In this document: piece by piece, positions 1 through 8,777 of the stretch
How the letters are laid out: every line of letters starts with the position of its first letter
Numbering within the stretch: position 1 is the first letter of the stretch
From: an uncultured Rhizobiaceae group bacterium
GTDB taxonomy: Bacteria; Pseudomonadota; Alphaproteobacteria; Rhizobiales; Rhizobiaceae
Length of the DNA: 64,000 nt
Assembly: GCA_947501445.1 (NCBI GenBank)
Contig: CANMVS010000007.1
Location: forward strand, 285,966 to 349,965
Direction of reading: 5' to 3'
The notes under the pieces: generated by a model
What the model saw: only the letters and a program-made list of their open reading frames with translations
What the model was told of the DNA's origin: nothing
The model's database searches: none
Position numbers and translations under genes: made by a program

Positions 1-86
1 TGGGTATCAATAGTGTTTGAAATGTGGTCAGTGTCACAAACGCGTCCCGGAAATGAACACAATATCTCAATTGCCTGTGAGCGGAA
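1..86. other. Window edge, no gene seen
   Basis: These bases lie downstream of the last gene of the minus-strand cluster, whose TAG stop is at 87-89. I see no convincing coding frame, hairpin or T-tract, so where the cluster's transcript ends is unknown. Confidence 0.5.
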
Positions 87-1253
87 CTACAATCTTACCC
101 AGGCGGAACTTTGCCGGTTGGAACGCACACAGGCTTCTATGAAGTTCACACCAGCTACGCCGTCATCAACACCGGGCGTGTGGACGTCTGCCTCCAGTGT
201 GGTTCCATTCATTGCGGCACGAATTTTCCGAGCTGCCTCGCAATAGATTGTAGCAAATCCTTCCAGATACCCTTCCGGGTGTCCGGGTGGAATACGTGAA
301 ACGCGGCCCGCCGATGGGCTCGACTGCGGGCCGGCGCGCACGATGCGCCTGGTTGCCTCTCCCCGGGCACTGAACCAGAGGTTGTTGGGGTCCTCCTGAC
401 ACCATTCAAGGCTTGCCTTTTCGCCAAACACACGAAGGCGCAATGCATTGTCCTGACCAATGGCTATCTGACTTGTCCAGATCAGGCCACGGGCGCCGCC
501 GGCAAAACGCAACATGATATGCGCATTGTCATCAAGTTGGCGACCGGGCACAAAAGTCGTCAGGTCGGCGGCGAGGCTTTCGGGCTGCAATCCGGTCACA
601 AAATGCACCAGATGAAAGGCATGAGTGCCAATGTCACCGATCGAACCACCGGCACCGGCCCGCGCCGGATCAGTGCGCCATTCTGCCTGTTTCAGGCCGG
701 TTGTTTCAGCCGGTTCACTCAGCCACCCCTGTGCATATTCCGCCTGTACCACGCGGATTGGACCCAATTGATTATCCTGGATCATCTCACGGGCCTGACG
801 CACCATGGGATAACCTGAATAATTGTGGGTCAGCACAAAAATGGCACCGGATCGTGCCGCCATATCTGCCAGCCTTTTTGCCTCCACCAGCGTATTGGTC
901 AGCGGTTTGTCGCAGATCACATGGATCTGTTGCTGTAAAAAGGCTTCAGCTGCTGCCATATGCTGATGGTTGGGGGTAACGATCGAGACAACATCAATGC
1001 CATCAGCGCGCTCAGCTTCCCGGTGGGCCATTTGCTGAAAATTCGTATAGATTCGATCCGGTTTCAGGCCCAGCTCCTGTCCGGAGGCCAGTGCCCGATC
1101 GGGGTTGGAGGACAAGGCACCGGCAACCAGTTCAAACTGGCCGTCCAATCGGGCCGCCATGCGGTGCACAGCGCCAATAAATGCACCCTGTCCACCGCCA
1201 ACCATACCCAGTCGCAGCGGGCGATCGGGTGTTGTGCCGATAAAGTTGCTCAT
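87..1253 (-). CDS. Gfo/Idh/MocA family NAD(P)-dependent oxidoreductase
   Basis: Predicted cytoplasmic dehydrogenase of 388 residues acting on a sugar, cyclitol or similar polyol. The N-terminal Rossmann half shows the glycine-rich turn [12 protein letters not shown] (16-27), the strand [11 protein letters not shown] (88-98) and CDKPLTN (114-120), which matches the EKP-type motif whose lysine contacts nicotinamide and substrate. The C-terminal half has the usual family sheet with [14 protein letters not shown], carrying the likely catalytic Asp/His pair. Its ATG overlaps the stop of the isomerase gene upstream by 4 bp (ATGA), so the two are translationally coupled. The pairing of a Gfo/Idh dehydrogenase with a sugar-phosphate-isomerase-like protein is common in inositol and rare-sugar catabolism, but the substrate here is unknown. 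Confidence 0.93.
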   Translation of the reverse strand: MSNFIGTTPDRPLRLGMVGGGQGAFIGAVHRMAARLDGQFELVAGALSSNPDRALASGQELGLKPDRIYTNFQQMAHREAERADGIDVVSIVTPNHQHMAAAEAFLQQQIHVICDKPLTNTLVEAKRLADMAARSGAIFVLTHNYSGYPMVRQAREMIQDNQLGPIRVVQAEYAQGWLSEPAETTGLKQAEWRTDPARAGAGGSIGDIGTHAFHLVHFVTGLQPESLAADLTTFVPGRQLDDNAHIMLRFAGGARGLIWTSQIAIGQDNALRLRVFGEKASLEWCQEDPNNLWFSARGEATRRIVRAGPQSSPSAGRVSRIPPGHPEGYLEGFATIYCEAARKIRAAMNGTTLEADVHTPGVDDGVAGVNFIEACVRSNRQSSAWVRL

Positions 1254-2308
1254 CGAGAAAGTCCCAGCATCTGTGCATTGATTGCCGTGTCCGTATCAGC
1301 GGCAGCAAAATCATCAAATGCATGTTCGGTCACCGGGATAATGTGACGGCGAATGAAATCTGCACCTTCGCGTGCGCCGGCCTCTGGATGTTTGAGTGCA
1401 CATTCCCACTCCAAAACCGCCCAGCTGTCATAATCATAGGCAGCGAGTTTTGAAAAAACAGCGGCAAAATCAACCTGACCGTCCCCAAGCGAGCGAAAGC
1501 GGCCCGCCCGTTCAACCCAGGGCGCATAGCCGGAATAGACACCCTGTTTCGGTGAAGGATTGAACTCGGCGTCCTTGACGTGAAAGGCGGCGATACGCTC
1601 GTGATAGTGATCGATGAACCCCAGATAATCCAGACACTGCAGAACAAAATGGCTGGGATCATAGTTGATTTTGCAGCGTGCGTGGTTGCCAACCCTTTGC
1701 AGGAACATTTCGAATGTCGTGCCGTCGAACAGATCCTCGCCGGGGTGAATTTCATAGCAAAGATCAACCCCAACGGCGTCAAACGCATCAAGGATGGGCC
1801 GCCAGCGGCGCGCCAGCTCATCAAAGGCATCTTCAATCAGCCCTGCCGGGCGTTGCGGCCATGGATAGATATAGGGCCACGCCAGTGACCCGGAAAAAGT
1901 TACATGCGATGTCAGACGCAGACGCTGTGAAACCCGCGCCGCCTTTGTCATCTGTTCAACCGCCCACCTTTGTCGGGCTTCGGGGTTACCGTGCAACTGA
2001 ACCGGTGCAAAGCCATCAAACGGGCGGTCATAGGCGGCATGGACGGCAACCAGTTGTCCCTGAAGGTGGCTCGACAGATCAGTGATAGTCACGCCAGCCT
2101 CATTGCAAATCCCCAGGACCTCATCACAATAATCATAGCTGTCTGCTGCCAGATCCAGATCAAAAAGGCGTTTGTCCCAGCTGGGAATCTGGACACCCTC
2201 ATAGCCAAGGCCGGCAGCCCAGCCGGTAATTGATCTCAGCGAATTGAAGGGGGCGGCATCGCCGGCAAACTGCGCCAGAAACAGGCCCGGTCCCTTGATG
2301 GTTTTCAT
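1250..2308 (-). CDS. Sugar phosphate isomerase/epimerase (xylose-isomerase-like TIM barrel)
   Basis: 352-residue AP-endonuclease-2/xylose-isomerase-fold protein. The four expected metal ligands can be placed: E186 in CYEIHPGED, D217 in NYDPSHF, H243 in AFHVKDAEF and E300 in VLEWECA. Family members isomerise or epimerise keto-sugars or dehydrate inositol derivatives using a divalent metal. The ATG follows GAGGTG with a 5-nt spacer and lies 4 nt after the stop of the fusion gene upstream; the 3' end overlaps the Gfo/Idh gene. The size is normal for the family. The exact reaction cannot be assigned. Confidence 0.92.
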   Translation of the reverse strand: MKTIKGPGLFLAQFAGDAAPFNSLRSITGWAAGLGYEGVQIPSWDKRLFDLDLAADSYDYCDEVLGICNEAGVTITDLSSHLQGQLVAVHAAYDRPFDGFAPVQLHGNPEARQRWAVEQMTKAARVSQRLRLTSHVTFSGSLAWPYIYPWPQRPAGLIEDAFDELARRWRPILDAFDAVGVDLCYEIHPGEDLFDGTTFEMFLQRVGNHARCKINYDPSHFVLQCLDYLGFIDHYHERIAAFHVKDAEFNPSPKQGVYSGYAPWVERAGRFRSLGDGQVDFAAVFSKLAAYDYDSWAVLEWECALKHPEAGAREGADFIRRHIIPVTEHAFDDFAAADTDTAINAQMLGLSR

Positions 2309-2312
2309 CGCA

Positions 2313-3908
2313 TCACCTCAGCGCTCGTATGACACTGTCGACATCGCTCACTGTGGAAACCTCCGACAGGGCAAAGTTGACAGCTGCCTTGTGCCAGTCA
2401 TCATTCATGGTGCTGCAGGCGTTTTCCGGCACGATGATTGTATACCCCTTGTCGGCTCCCGTGCGGGCTGTGTGTTCTACCGACATATTGGTCCAGGAAC
2501 CGGTATTGATGATGGTGGTGCGTCCTGCACCCTTGATGTAGTTCTCCAATCGGCCACTTTCCCAGGCACTCATGGTCATTTTTTCAACAATCAGGTCGCC
2601 CTGTTGTGGTTCCAGACCCGGTACAGGCGCTACACCCCAGGTACCGCGAACCAATGCGTTGTGTTCTTTCAGCCCTTTGAGCAAAGGCGCGTTTTCGCCC
2701 ATTGCAGGATGACCGGGCTCACACACAAGCCAGACATGAATGACCAGCACGCCAGCCTGGCGGGCGGCCTGTGCAAGACGGGCAATATTGGCAACAACGT
2801 TTTGCTTTGCTGCATGTTCGGGCGAGCCGGTGTGGGCAAAGGCACCACCAGGCATCATCACGTCGTTTTGCATGTCCTGAATGATCAGAACACTCTTGTT
2901 GCCGTCAATATTCAATGGTTGTTCTCCTGATGAACCGGCCGGTGCGGGCTGCGTTGTGCCTTGTGCTGTGGAGCGGCCGGTTGATGCTGAGGTTGCATTC
3001 ATGAAAGGCTCATTGCGGGGCCTGACCCTGGTCTTCACTGCATAGAGCGAGGTTGAAGACGCCATGAACAATGTGTCCCATGCTTCGCCGCCCCAGTGCA
3101 TATTGGCCACCATTTCCGGAACTGCGACCTTGCCCAACAGCAGGCCGTGAAACGAATAGACCCACAGGCCGCCGGGCGCGGTAACCCAGACATTGCCCTT
3201 TTCATCGGCTTTCATTCCGTCAGGGAGACCCGGTTTTATACTGTCGCGAATGCCACCGGCAAAAATCCGCCCATTGACCAGTCGTCCATCATCGGCCACG
3301 TCAAACATGCGTATATTGGCCTGATCCGTGTCATTGACCCACATCCAGCGTTCGCAGGGCGAAAAGCACAATCCGTTGGGCTGGTTGAACATGTAGCGAT
3401 CCGAGACCAGTTGCGGCTCGTCGCCCGCACGGTGATCGGGTGGCAGACGGTAGACAGCCTGAAAACCCAGTTGTGTCGGGCGTGGCACACCGAAATGTTC
3501 CATCCGCCCAAACGTTGGATCGGTAAAATAGATTGACCCGTCCGATTTGACGCACAGATCATTTGGCGAATTGAGTTCGCGCCCCTCAAAATGGGAGCAT
3601 AGAACCTGCCTGGTGCCATCGGGTGCAAATCGCGCAACACTGGAGGTTGTATGTTCGCAGACCAGAAGGTTCAAATTGGCATCATAGGACATGCCATTGC
3701 CCATGTTGGAGGGTTTCAGGACCTCCTTGACACCGGTTTTGTCCCAGCGCCGGCGCGTATCACCGGGCATATCGGAAAACAGCAGATACTGATCAACCGG
3801 ATGCCAGATCGGGCCTTCGGTGAAAATGAAACCGGTACCCAGTTGCGCAACGGGCGCATATTCATCAATCAGATCATGGAAAGTCGGGTCTATGGCTTCG
3901 TGAGTCAT
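2313..3908 (-). CDS. SMP-30/gluconolactonase fused to isochorismatase-like hydrolase
   Basis: 531-residue two-domain protein. Residues 15-293 form an SMP-30/LRE six-bladed propeller of the gluconolactonase type, with candidate metal ligands E31 (FTEGPIW), N116 (SPNDL) and D230 (LPDGM). A Ser/Thr/Gly/Pro-rich linker (about 300-335) follows. Residues 339-530 form an isochorismatase/cysteine-hydrolase domain with the triad Asp (IIQDMQND, D345) and Lys (VEKMTMSAW, K443). The nucleophile position reads TNMSVEHTAR, so Ser476 replaces the usual Cys. The fusion suggests that lactone opening and a second hydrolysis, or enol-ether cleavage, act on the same metabolite. There is no signal peptide. The gene sits between a lactonase-like MBL gene and the isomerase gene in one operon. 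Whether the C-terminal domain is active is uncertain. Confidence 0.9.
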   Translation of the reverse strand: MTHEAIDPTFHDLIDEYAPVAQLGTGFIFTEGPIWHPVDQYLLFSDMPGDTRRRWDKTGVKEVLKPSNMGNGMSYDANLNLLVCEHTTSSVARFAPDGTRQVLCSHFEGRELNSPNDLCVKSDGSIYFTDPTFGRMEHFGVPRPTQLGFQAVYRLPPDHRAGDEPQLVSDRYMFNQPNGLCFSPCERWMWVNDTDQANIRMFDVADDGRLVNGRIFAGGIRDSIKPGLPDGMKADEKGNVWVTAPGGLWVYSFHGLLLGKVAVPEMVANMHWGGEAWDTLFMASSTSLYAVKTRVRPRNEPFMNATSASTGRSTAQGTTQPAPAGSSGEQPLNIDGNKSVLIIQDMQNDVMMPGGAFAHTGSPEHAAKQNVVANIARLAQAARQAGVLVIHVWLVCEPGHPAMGENAPLLKGLKEHNALVRGTWGVAPVPGLEPQQGDLIVEKMTMSAWESGRLENYIKGAGRTTIINTGSWTNMSVEHTARTGADKGYTIIVPENACSTMNDDWHKAAVNFALSEVSTVSDVDSVIRALR

Positions 3909-3960
3909 CCAGCACCTATGTTGATTTGTGTCCTCTGGAGCAACAATCCGGGGTCGCCGA

Positions 3961-4809
3961 TTACATCGGGAACCAGTTGCGGGTTTGAACCGTTTCGCTC
4001 AACGGGCCGGGCACGGTCATGCCAAGGCGGCCAACCACCTGCTGATTTTCGATTTTTGCCGGACGGTCATGAACCGGCAGCAAAAATTTGTAATTGGTCA
4101 GCAGTTTTTTGATCGCGCCTTTTTCTTCACGTTTGCTCCCCGAATGGTTTCCGGTGACCCGTGGCTCCATCCAGTTGTTGGTAAAGACGTGATTGACGAT
4201 CTGGTCGTTGAAATCATAAATGACATCACCGCAGATGCAGGCAAGACCTTCTGCTGTCTCGACGATGACATTCATTGATCCCTCGGTATGGGCACCGGCT
4301 GCCTCGCACCAGACGCCCGGAATGATCTCTTCAGCACCGGTGATTTCGAGATCGAGGAACCGCATGGCTTCAGGCTCATAGATACGCTCAACCAGATGCA
4401 TGATGTCCGGTTTCGGATACTGCGGATACATGATGCCTGAAACGGAAAATTCCATCTCACGACGATTGAGAACCACGGTCGTGTTCATCGGAAAAAGATC
4501 GTCCTTTCCCGCGTGGTCAATATGCAGATGGGTGTGGAGGACGTAACGCACATCGCCCATTTTCACCCCGTGACGGGCCAGTTGATTTTCGATCATATTG
4601 TCGTGGAACTGCAGGCCGCGCATGCCGAGCGATTCCATAATCGCATTGTCGCGGTAACCGGTATCAACAACGATGGGATATGCACCGCCCAAAATCAGGA
4701 AGCCGTATACCGGGACGCGGCGCACCCGTCCGCACTCGTGTCCCAGAACCAGAAAGCTGGTTTCCAGTTCGATATCACCATAGTCGAGAATGTGGATTTC
4801 CAGTGCCAT
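3961..4809 (-). CDS. N-acyl homoserine lactonase-like metallo-beta-lactamase hydrolase
   Basis: 282-residue MBL-fold enzyme of the AHL-lactonase type. The dinuclear zinc motif HTHLHIDH is at 92-99, followed by H174 (GAHTEGSMN), D195 (CICGDVIYD) and H247 (LLPVHDRP). These are the ligands expected for an active lactonase or esterase. The ATG has a strong AAGGAG site 8 nt upstream. There is no signal peptide, so it is cytoplasmic. In this cluster it more likely opens a lactone intermediate of the degraded compound than quenches quorum signals: no luxI or luxR is nearby and three other hydrolase domains surround it. AHL activity cannot be excluded. Confidence 0.9.
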   Translation of the reverse strand: MALEIHILDYGDIELETSFLVLGHECGRVRRVPVYGFLILGGAYPIVVDTGYRDNAIMESLGMRGLQFHDNMIENQLARHGVKMGDVRYVLHTHLHIDHAGKDDLFPMNTTVVLNRREMEFSVSGIMYPQYPKPDIMHLVERIYEPEAMRFLDLEITGAEEIIPGVWCEAAGAHTEGSMNVIVETAEGLACICGDVIYDFNDQIVNHVFTNNWMEPRVTGNHSGSKREEKGAIKKLLTNYKFLLPVHDRPAKIENQQVVGRLGMTVPGPLSETVQTRNWFPM

Positions 4810-4855
4810 TTTTTAAACTCCTTGATCTGGTCGCCAGAACCGGTTGTCATTTGTG

Positions 4856-5734
4856 CTATGAGAGCCTGTAGACCCGCGCAGCCGTGTCTTCGAAAATTGC
4901 CTTTTGTTGTGGTTTCGGCAAAGCTGCGGTGGCGCCGCGAAACGCCGCAACAAGGTCGCCGTAGCTTGTCCAAAGTTTTTCAATCGGGAAATTGGACCCG
5001 AACAGGCACCGTTTGGCGCCGAACAGTTTTACAGTGTCGTTCACCATGGAGGCGATGAACGCCGGGTCATTGCGATGAATGAATGTGCCGAATGCCGATA
5101 ACTTGGAGACGACATTGGTGCATTTTGCCAGCGACTTCATACCGCTCAGCCATGCCTTTTTACCCGCGTCTGACTGATCCTCCAGCATACCGGCATGTTG
5201 CAGTATGAATGTCACCTGCGGACAGGCATCTGCGAGTTCCGCGGCCGCTGTCATCTGCGATGAAAACACCTGCAGATCGAAGCTCCAGTTATAATCGGCA
5301 AGATGGCCGATGTTGCGTTGAACCGCTGGATCACTGGGCAGATTGGCGTGTGGAGCAAACCGATACATGGGTTTTTTGTGCCAGTGCAATTGCTGGCGAA
5401 TGCCACGCACAAGACCATAACGCGATAGTCTGTCCAGCTGTGGTCGAACATCATCAACGGTAAAATCCGCATAGGCTACGATGGCATGAGGCCAGCCGCA
5501 GTCTTGCGAAACGGCTTGAACCCATGCCGCCTCATCGGCTGCCCAGTTGGGCGCCCAATTTGCCTGAACATAGACCGATTTTGTAACGCCGCTGCCTTTG
5601 ATGTCATCCAGATATTCTGCAATCGGGTAGTCGCGTTTGATCGCGGCATAGGGCCCGAAGATGCGCGGTTGCTCGGGTCCAAGCAGCCAGGGCAGGTCCT
5701 TTTGCAACCAGATATGATGGTGGGCGTCGATCAC
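4856..5734 (-). CDS. Amidohydrolase family protein (lactonase-like TIM barrel)
   Basis: 292-residue metal-dependent hydrolase of the amidohydrolase_2 type (2-pyrone-4,6-dicarboxylate or fuconolactone hydrolase relatives). The metal-binding HxH is right at the N-terminus, in VIDAHHHIW. I choose a GTG start at 5734: it has an AGGAG site 6 nt upstream, puts the DAHHHIW strand at the start as usual in the family, and overlaps the stop of the VWA gene by 4 bp (GTGA). The reading frame continues upstream to 5797, but that part runs inside the VWA gene and adds nothing conserved. The product is likely cytoplasmic and acts on a lactone or cyclic ester. Confidence 0.9.
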   Translation of the reverse strand: MIDAHHHIWLQKDLPWLLGPEQPRIFGPYAAIKRDYPIAEYLDDIKGSGVTKSVYVQANWAPNWAADEAAWVQAVSQDCGWPHAIVAYADFTVDDVRPQLDRLSRYGLVRGIRQQLHWHKKPMYRFAPHANLPSDPAVQRNIGHLADYNWSFDLQVFSSQMTAAAELADACPQVTFILQHAGMLEDQSDAGKKAWLSGMKSLAKCTNVVSKLSAFGTFIHRNDPAFIASMVNDTVKLFGAKRCLFGSNFPIEKLWTSYGDLVAAFRGATAALPKPQQKAIFEDTAARVYRLS

Positions 5735-6876
5735 GCGGATCTCCTGTTTATTGAATGTCGAAACGTTGCTTTGGAAAGGTCGAGGACCTGCTTGCACAAT
5801 TGTTCAATCGTGCTGCCATCTGCTAACCGGCCCAGATAAGGCAAGGCCTGTTGAAGGGCCTCGGTGCGCGGCTTGAAATCCACCCCGCTCGCCAATGGTG
5901 ATAACCATGTAATCTGCCAGGTCAGGCGGGTCATGCGGCGCAGTGAGCTGACCATCATGTCGGGGCTGCCGCGTTCCAGACCATCTGAAATAATGACCAC
6001 GACGGCACCGCGCAGCAGGGCAGCAAATCGTGGTATCGAAAGCAAGGCGTCGAGGGCATCCCCCAGTCGCGTGCCCCCGTCGAAATCAGCCACCAGGTTT
6101 GAGACAGCCTCCAGTGCCCGGGTCTGCTCGCTGGTTTTAAGCGCTGTTGTTACACGGGTCAGGCGTGTGCCCAGTGTAAAGGTTTCAACCCGGTCGGCCG
6201 CCTGTGTCAGCGCATGGGCCAGGCGCATCGTCTCGTCGCTCATGTCCTGCATGGAGCCCGACACATCAACCAGAAGGACGACTGTTCGCTGGCGGGTTTT
6301 GGGTTTGGCATGGATGAGTTTGAACAATTCACCATCGCGTCGAACCGCCATGCGTAACGATTGACGCAAATCGATGCGTTTTCCGCGATTGGCCGTGAAG
6401 TATCGTCGTGAACGACGTCTTGGCAGGGCGGCCGGCACAGAGCGTGCGAATGATCGCAGCAGATCACTGTCCGGCTGCCGGATCAGCGTGCGATGGGACA
6501 GGTTTTCACTGGTGCTTGCCTGCTCTCCCACCTCCTGGTCATCGTCTTCCAGCGCAATATCGCGGGTTTGATCATTGCTCTCGTGCGCTTCAATCTCCTC
6601 GTCATCGGGCAAAACAGTTGGTGCAGAGGCCGTCTGGCCGAGGAAATAGGCACGAAACAATGCGTCAAATTCTGCCCGCCTGTCCGGTTGTACTGCCAGT
6701 ACCGCCAGTCCGGCATGATAAATGTCATCAATCGACCGTGGCCCAAGCAGAGCAATAGATTCGACAAAGGCCATGGTCTGATCCGGCGCAAGCATAAAAC
6801 CGTGTTGACGCAGGACGCCGCAGAAGGTGACAAATGATTGTGTCGCCACGGGTAGGCTGGTGAGAGGTGAACTCAT
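5731..6876 (-). CDS. VWA domain-containing CoxE-like protein
   Basis: 381 residues. The first ~90 residues are helical. An acidic low-complexity stretch (about 91-125) follows, and the C-terminal von Willebrand A domain (about 197-380) has the MIDAS motif DVSGS at 204-208. This is the CoxE type. In Oligotropha, CoxD and CoxE work together in maturing the active site of CO dehydrogenase, and homologues accompany other molybdenum hydroxylases. Its start overlaps the upstream MoxR gene by 4 bp, so the ATPase and its VWA partner are coupled, as is usual for MoxR/VWA pairs. A role in assembling the adjacent molybdenum enzyme is inferred from this neighbourhood. Confidence 0.9.
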   Translation of the reverse strand: MSSPLTSLPVATQSFVTFCGVLRQHGFMLAPDQTMAFVESIALLGPRSIDDIYHAGLAVLAVQPDRRAEFDALFRAYFLGQTASAPTVLPDDEEIEAHESNDQTRDIALEDDDQEVGEQASTSENLSHRTLIRQPDSDLLRSFARSVPAALPRRRSRRYFTANRGKRIDLRQSLRMAVRRDGELFKLIHAKPKTRQRTVVLLVDVSGSMQDMSDETMRLAHALTQAADRVETFTLGTRLTRVTTALKTSEQTRALEAVSNLVADFDGGTRLGDALDALLSIPRFAALLRGAVVVIISDGLERGSPDMMVSSLRRMTRLTWQITWLSPLASGVDFKPRTEALQQALPYLGRLADGSTIEQLCKQVLDLSKATFRHSINRRSA

Positions 6877-7754
6877 GCCGCGACACCCGACAGAACACTG
6901 TCCAAATGGGGCTGGATGTAGGTGAGATCATCATGGTCCTTGAGCGCAACACCAATGGCACGGCGAAAAGCCTCCGGCCAGGGTGCGCCCTGGGAATGCA
7001 ACAGCGTTGCGCCTTCCGACCATTCTATTGTTTCAGCAACACCCGGTGGTTTGACCAGTGGTTGCTGGCGCAGCCTGCCAACCGCATCGACAACCGCCTG
7101 CGCCGTGGCTTGCGAAACAGCACTGGCCCTTGCCATGACAATGGCGGCCTCCAGCGCTGCATCCGGGTAGTCGATCCAATGATAAACGCAGCGTCGGCGC
7201 AGCGCTTCGTGCAGATCGCGTGTTCGGTTGGAGGTCAGGAACACGACGGGGTGTGTTGCTGCGCGTACGGTCCCGGTTTCGGGAATTGATATTTGATAAT
7301 CGGACAGAAATTCCAGCAGATAGGCTTCAAATTCATGGTCCGCCCGATCAATTTCATCAATCAGAAGAACACAGTCTTCCGGATGGCGAAGCACCTCGAG
7401 CATGGGTCGTTCCAGCAAAAAATTGTCCGCATAAATATTGACAAAGTCATTGCCTGCCTGGCGGATCGCCAGCATCTGTGCCGGGTAATTCCATTCATAA
7501 AGCGCCGCTGAGGCATCGATCCCTTCAAAACATTGCAGCCGCACCACGCGGCGCCCCAGCACAGCACCCATCGCTTTGGCTGCCTCCGTCTTTCCAACGC
7601 CGGGGGCGCCTTCAAGCAGCAGTGGTTTACCCAGCGCAAGAGAAAGATATCCGGCCGTCGAAAGTTCCTGACTTGCGATATATTGGGCACCGTCCAATGC
7701 GCTTTGCAGTGACTGGGGGCTATCAATGCCTGCAACGGACTTACGGGTTGTCAT
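6873..7754 (-). CDS. MoxR-family AAA+ ATPase (CoxD-like)
   Basis: 293-residue ATPase from the ATG at 7754. The Walker A motif GAPGVGKT is at 49-56, Walker B is in VLLIDEIDRAD, and sensor 1 is in VVFLTSNRTRDL. The frame remains open upstream to 7838, but that part overlaps the preceding gene. The chosen ATG lies 2 nt after that gene's stop and has a G-rich site (GGGGTGG) upstream. MoxR ATPases act as chaperone-like remodellers together with a VWA protein, which here is the next gene. Between the molybdenum hydroxylase subunits and CoxE, it is best read as CoxD-like, inserting or maturing the molybdenum centre. Confidence 0.92.
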   Translation of the reverse strand: MTTRKSVAGIDSPQSLQSALDGAQYIASQELSTAGYLSLALGKPLLLEGAPGVGKTEAAKAMGAVLGRRVVRLQCFEGIDASAALYEWNYPAQMLAIRQAGNDFVNIYADNFLLERPMLEVLRHPEDCVLLIDEIDRADHEFEAYLLEFLSDYQISIPETGTVRAATHPVVFLTSNRTRDLHEALRRRCVYHWIDYPDAALEAAIVMARASAVSQATAQAVVDAVGRLRQQPLVKPPGVAETIEWSEGATLLHSQGAPWPEAFRRAIGVALKDHDDLTYIQPHLDSVLSGVAA

Positions 7755-7756
7755 CT

Positions 7757-8776
7757 TCAACCACCCCTGTTTTGAGCGCCGCCATTGACGAGAATGCCGC
7801 GCAGAACCTTTTCGGGTGTTATGGGTAGTGTATCGCAACGCACACCAACGGCATTATAGACCGCATTGGCGACCGCTGGCAGCAGCGGGTTGGCGCACAT
7901 TTCGCCGGGGCCCTTGCCGCCGAAAGGCGCATCTTCGGCCGGACGTTCCAGAACCGCAATATTGTGATTGACCACCTGTCCTGCACCGGGCATCAGATAC
8001 TGATTGAAGTCTGTCGGTCCGTGATCGCGGTTCGGATAATAGGGCTCCGTGGTTTCGTAAAGCGCATGGCTTATCCCCATCCATGCGCCGCCAATGAGCT
8101 GCTGTTCAACCATTTTCGGATTGAGTGCCCGCCCGACTTCATAGGCGGAGTTCACCTCCAGAACTTCAACTTCCCCGGTCTCGTCATCGACCTGAAGATC
8201 CACAACCACCGCTGCATGGGCAAAACAGGAAACCGGGGTCATCTCGCCGGTATCGGGGTCCACATCAGACATCGGAATGAGAAATATGCCGCGGCCGGAA
8301 ATTGTTCTGCCCTGTCTGAATTGCGCGGCAATGGCTGTTTGCTCAACAGTAATGGTGCGACCGGGTGCGCCTTTCACGTGTATATTGCCGTGCCCATCGG
8401 TTTCCAGATCGCCAGCATTGACCTCCAGCTCTTCGGCTGCTGCTTCCAGCATGACCCCACGGGCTTCTTTGGCTGCCTGAATGACAGCATTGCCGACCCG
8501 GTGCGTTCCGCGCGAGGCAAAAGAACCCATGTCATGCGGGCCGGTATCGCTGTCGGCTGTATCCACATAGACATCTTCAACCGGTACGCCGATCGTTTCA
8601 GCAGCTATCTGACGGGTTACAGACTTCATACCCTGACCCAGATCAATGGCGGACAGGGTCACCATGAATTTGCCGTCGGGTGTTGAGTGAACAAGTGCCT
8701 GACTTGGATCACCACCCAGATTCATACCTATGGGATAGTTGATACAGGCAAATCCACGCCCCTTGTGCAAACTCAT
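7757..8776 (-). CDS. Molybdenum hydroxylase, molybdopterin subunit, C-terminal half
   Basis: 339 residues matching only the second molybdopterin-binding domain of xanthine dehydrogenase-family large subunits. It begins at GRGFACINYPIG, the usual start of that domain. It contains the pterin-contacting stretches DLGQGMKSV, SFASRGTHRVGNA and GGKGPGEMCANPL; the Glu in the last is at the position of the catalytic base. The ATG at 8776 is separated by 1 nt from the stop of the N-terminal half and has a GAGGAG site 9 nt upstream, so it is translated as its own subunit. Neither half alone could hold the cofactor. Eubacterium barkeri nicotinate dehydrogenase is a known case of a molybdopterin subunit in two chains. 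Confidence 0.9.
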   Translation of the reverse strand: MSLHKGRGFACINYPIGMNLGGDPSQALVHSTPDGKFMVTLSAIDLGQGMKSVTRQIAAETIGVPVEDVYVDTADSDTGPHDMGSFASRGTHRVGNAVIQAAKEARGVMLEAAAEELEVNAGDLETDGHGNIHVKGAPGRTITVEQTAIAAQFRQGRTISGRGIFLIPMSDVDPDTGEMTPVSCFAHAAVVVDLQVDDETGEVEVLEVNSAYEVGRALNPKMVEQQLIGGAWMGISHALYETTEPYYPNRDHGPTDFNQYLMPGAGQVVNHNIAVLERPAEDAPFGGKGPGEMCANPLLPAVANAVYNAVGVRCDTLPITPEKVLRGILVNGGAQNRGG

Positions 8777-8777
8777 A

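Noticed and set aside
3961..4809. Quorum-quenching system
   Set aside because: The protein has AHL-lactonase motifs, but no signal synthase or LuxR-type receptor is near and it sits in a catabolic operon with other lactonase-like enzymes.
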